NCBI RefSeq assembly: GCF_010994275.1
Contig: NZ_WMCD01000001.1
Coordinates: 806,001 to 870,000, forward strand
Direction of reading: 5' to 3'
Source: Cyclobacterium jeungdonense
GTDB taxonomy: Bacteria; Bacteroidota; Bacteroidia; Cytophagales; Cyclobacteriaceae
DNA: 64,000 nt
Below, in pieces: positions 62,427 through 64,000 of the stretch (position 1 is the stretch's first letter; the number at the start of each line of letters is the position of its first letter). Position numbers and translations under genes: made by a program. The notes beneath the pieces are model-generated. The model was not told the origin of the DNA, made no database searches, and saw only the letters and a list, made by a program, of their open reading frames with translations.

Positions 62427-64000
62427 ACCCCTACTTTTTCTTTTACTGTTATTTTCCGGTATTGCCTTGCTTTCGCAAACGGCAAAAAACTACTACCTTT
62501 TTCCCATCAAACCCGGCAAACAAAATTTCCTTGCCGGCAACATGAGTGAGATCCGGCCCAATCACTTCCATACCGGTTTGGACATCAAAACCGAAGGCCG
62601 TCAGGGCTTGCCGGTGTATGCCGCCGCGGACGGGTACGTGTCGCGCATCAAAATCTCCTCCTTTGGATATGGAAACGTGGTGTACATCAAGCATCCCAAC
62701 GGAAGTTCTACCGTGTACGCCCACCTCCGGGAGCTGGAAGAGCCCATTGCCAGTGCCATGCAGGCCAAGATGTACGAGGCCGAACAAAATGATTATGAGT
62801 ATTTTCCGGAACCCGGACTTCTTGCCGTCAAGCAGGGAGATGTCATCGCCTATTCCGGAAATACTGGCAGCTCGGGAGGTCCGCATTTGCATTTTGAGAT
62901 CCGGGATTCGCTGGACCGGGCCATTGACCCGCTGCATGCGGGCTTTACAGAAATAAAGGACAGCACCTCTCCCATCGTGCGGCGGGTGGCCATCACCCCC
63001 CTGGACGGGGATAGCCGGGTAAACGGGGAGTTTCAGCGACAGGAATTTTCCCTGATTTATAGCAGCGGAGCTTTTCGGGTTCCCCGGACCATTCGCATAT
63101 CCGGGAAGGTAGGGATCGAGATTTGGGCTTACGACCAATTGGATGAAATGTACAATCGAAACGGCTTTCCTATTTTCGAAATTTATGAGGAGGAGCAGCG
63201 ACGGTTCCGTTCCGAGGTCAATGGGGTTGATTTTTTACTGGGGCGACATATTCTGCTTCACACCTACCGCAATCGCTACACCCGCTTGTATAAGTTGCCC
63301 GCCAATAAATTTGAATTTTACGAGCCCGATTCTGCGTACAGCGGGGCCATTTCAGCCTTGCCTGGGGAATCCAAAGACATCAGGGTCCGGCTGGAAGATG
63401 CCTATCAAAACGAAACAGATCTGGTCCTCAACTTTCTGGGAGAAGATGCCCCCAAACTTTTGGGAAGCTACAATGGCACTTCTGGCAGGCAATCCATGGA
63501 TTACGTTGAAAACCAGTTAGTCATCAATACTCCTATCAGTGATCAGGGAAGTCTGGCGAAATTTTACGTACACGGGTACAGCATGGAAATCCCTTATGCC
63601 TATCAGGGCACCAACAAGCGCACCTATCTTTGGGACATGCGCCTTGGAGTTCCGGACTCCGTGGACCTTTGTTCCGAGATGCTTATCCCTGAGGTAAATG
63701 CCATTATTCCCGCTGGAAAAGAAATCCATTATAACGACGGACAGGTAAGTATTTTTTTTGAAAAAGAAACCCTGCTGGATGACCTCTACCTTCGCTTACA
63801 AGCTTTCGAGTACGAAGGCTTTCCCGGAGTCGCCATTAACGACCCCTACACGTATTTATGGCATTCCATGGAAGTAAATGCCCATTTCCCGGGCTTTCAA
63901 GGTAATAAAAACCAGACCCATATGTACCGATTGTATGAGAATGGCTACAAGCGTTTTGAAGGTGGCGCATGGGAGGGTAACCGGATTGGTTTCCATACCC
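62413..64000 (+). CDS. M23 family metallopeptidase, 5' part; runs off the right edge
   Basis: 529 codons are visible with no stop up to base 64000. The start is taken as TTG 62413, the only suitable codon before the signal peptide ('KLNKPLLFLLLLFSGIALLS'), overlapping the FAH stop by 14 bases. The LytM domain (about 40-190) holds the zinc site: 'NHFHTGLDIK' (H53, D57), 'STVYAHLRE' and 'GGPHLHFEIRDS' (H158, H160). A long region of beta domains follows (about 200-529+), as in large Bacteroidota M23 proteins. M23 enzymes cut peptidoglycan peptide bridges or act as envelope scaffolds. The rest lies beyond the window. Confidence 0.9.
   Translation, partial: MKLNKPLLFLLLLFSGIALLSQTAKNYYLFPIKPGKQNFLAGNMSEIRPNHFHTGLDIKTEGRQGLPVYAAADGYVSRIKISSFGYGNVVYIKHPNGSSTVYAHLRELEEPIASAMQAKMYEAEQNDYEYFPEPGLLAVKQGDVIAYSGNTGSSGGPHLHFEIRDSLDRAIDPLHAGFTEIKDSTSPIVRRVAITPLDGDSRVNGEFQRQEFSLIYSSGAFRVPRTIRISGKVGIEIWAYDQLDEMYNRNGFPIFEIYEEEQRRFRSEVNGVDFLLGRHILLHTYRNRYTRLYKLPANKFEFYEPDSAYSGAISALPGESKDIRVRLEDAYQNETDLVLNFLGEDAPKLLGSYNGTSGRQSMDYVENQLVINTPISDQGSLAKFYVHGYSMEIPYAYQGTNKRTYLWDMRLGVPDSVDLCSEMLIPEVNAIIPAGKEIHYNDGQVSIFFEKETLLDDLYLRLQAFEYEGFPGVAINDPYTYLWHSMEVNAHFPGFQGNKNQTHMYRLYENGYKRFEGGAWEGNRIGFHT

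Noticed and set aside
1..64000. CRISPR arrays, insertion sequences, integrases, prophage or plasmid origin
   Set aside because: I looked for spaced direct repeats, transposase or integrase motifs and terminal inverted repeats and found none I could support.

Overview
The window looks like chromosomal DNA of a Bacteroidota bacterium, most likely a marine or saline member of the Cytophagales (Cyclobacteriaceae-like). Support comes from many Bacteroidota-typical families (DUF2911, DUF4136, DUF5117-type zinc protease, DinB, paired YeeE/YedE proteins, secreted sulfatase and polysaccharide lyase), Bacteroidota-style promoters (TTG / TAnnTTTG) before tRNA-Ser and the mbtH-like gene, and weak Shine-Dalgarno signals. 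I see no rRNA, CRISPR array, transposase or phage gene. The assignment is an inference from family content, not from a marker gene.

Layout. 0-6 kb: end of a BON-domain gene, a DUF2911/amidohydrolase pair, a fasciclin lipoprotein, a SOUL haem-binding protein and a secreted right-handed beta-helix protein. 6-8 kb: a GH10 xylanase beside the decayed remnant of a carbohydrate-esterase-like gene. 7.8-14.2 kb: a four-gene minus-strand cluster with outer-membrane factor, membrane-fusion protein, RND pump and a secreted DsrE protein. 14.4-34.3 kb: the most unusual stretch. It holds a 1434-residue multi-pass membrane protein with a Cache-like sensor and a degenerate NTPase-like tail, two adjacent giant proteins of 1437 and 1800 residues with no domain I recognise, a PAS-LuxR regulator and a 1339-residue CheB-CheR-PAS-histidine kinase. 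All are on the minus strand.

34.7-38.6 kb: an orphan MbtH-like gene, a PL8 polysaccharide lyase and a sulfatase, which read as a small sulfated-glycan (glycosaminoglycan-type) utilisation set. 38.8-43.5 kb: a metallophosphoesterase, then two divergent paralogous secreted proteins with CotH-kinase-like motifs that flank a Pycsar-effector-like membrane protein. 43.5-50 kb: an island of sulfur, redox and metal functions (thioredoxin-like protein, YeeE/YedE pair, DASS transporter with TrkA-C domains, metallo-beta-lactamase and rhodanese pieces). It contains several broken genes: an ArsR regulator with a frameshift and a stop, an MBL-rhodanese gene with an internal deletion, a permease trace and another decayed gene. 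50-64 kb: a P-type ATPase, DUF4136 lipoprotein, AI-2E family permease, cytochrome c/FG-GAP protein, a 5'-damaged YceI-like gene, a DUF2231-like membrane protein, a zinc metalloprotease, tRNA-Ser(GCT), an FAH-family hydrolase and an M23 peptidase that runs off the right edge.

Best candidate for something undescribed: the 1437/1800-residue pair at 19.5-29.3 kb, possibly with its neighbours (sensor membrane protein, LuxR regulator, hybrid kinase). Second: the CotH-like / Pycsar-effector-like cluster at 40.3-43.4 kb. Functions for both are inferred from motifs and context only.
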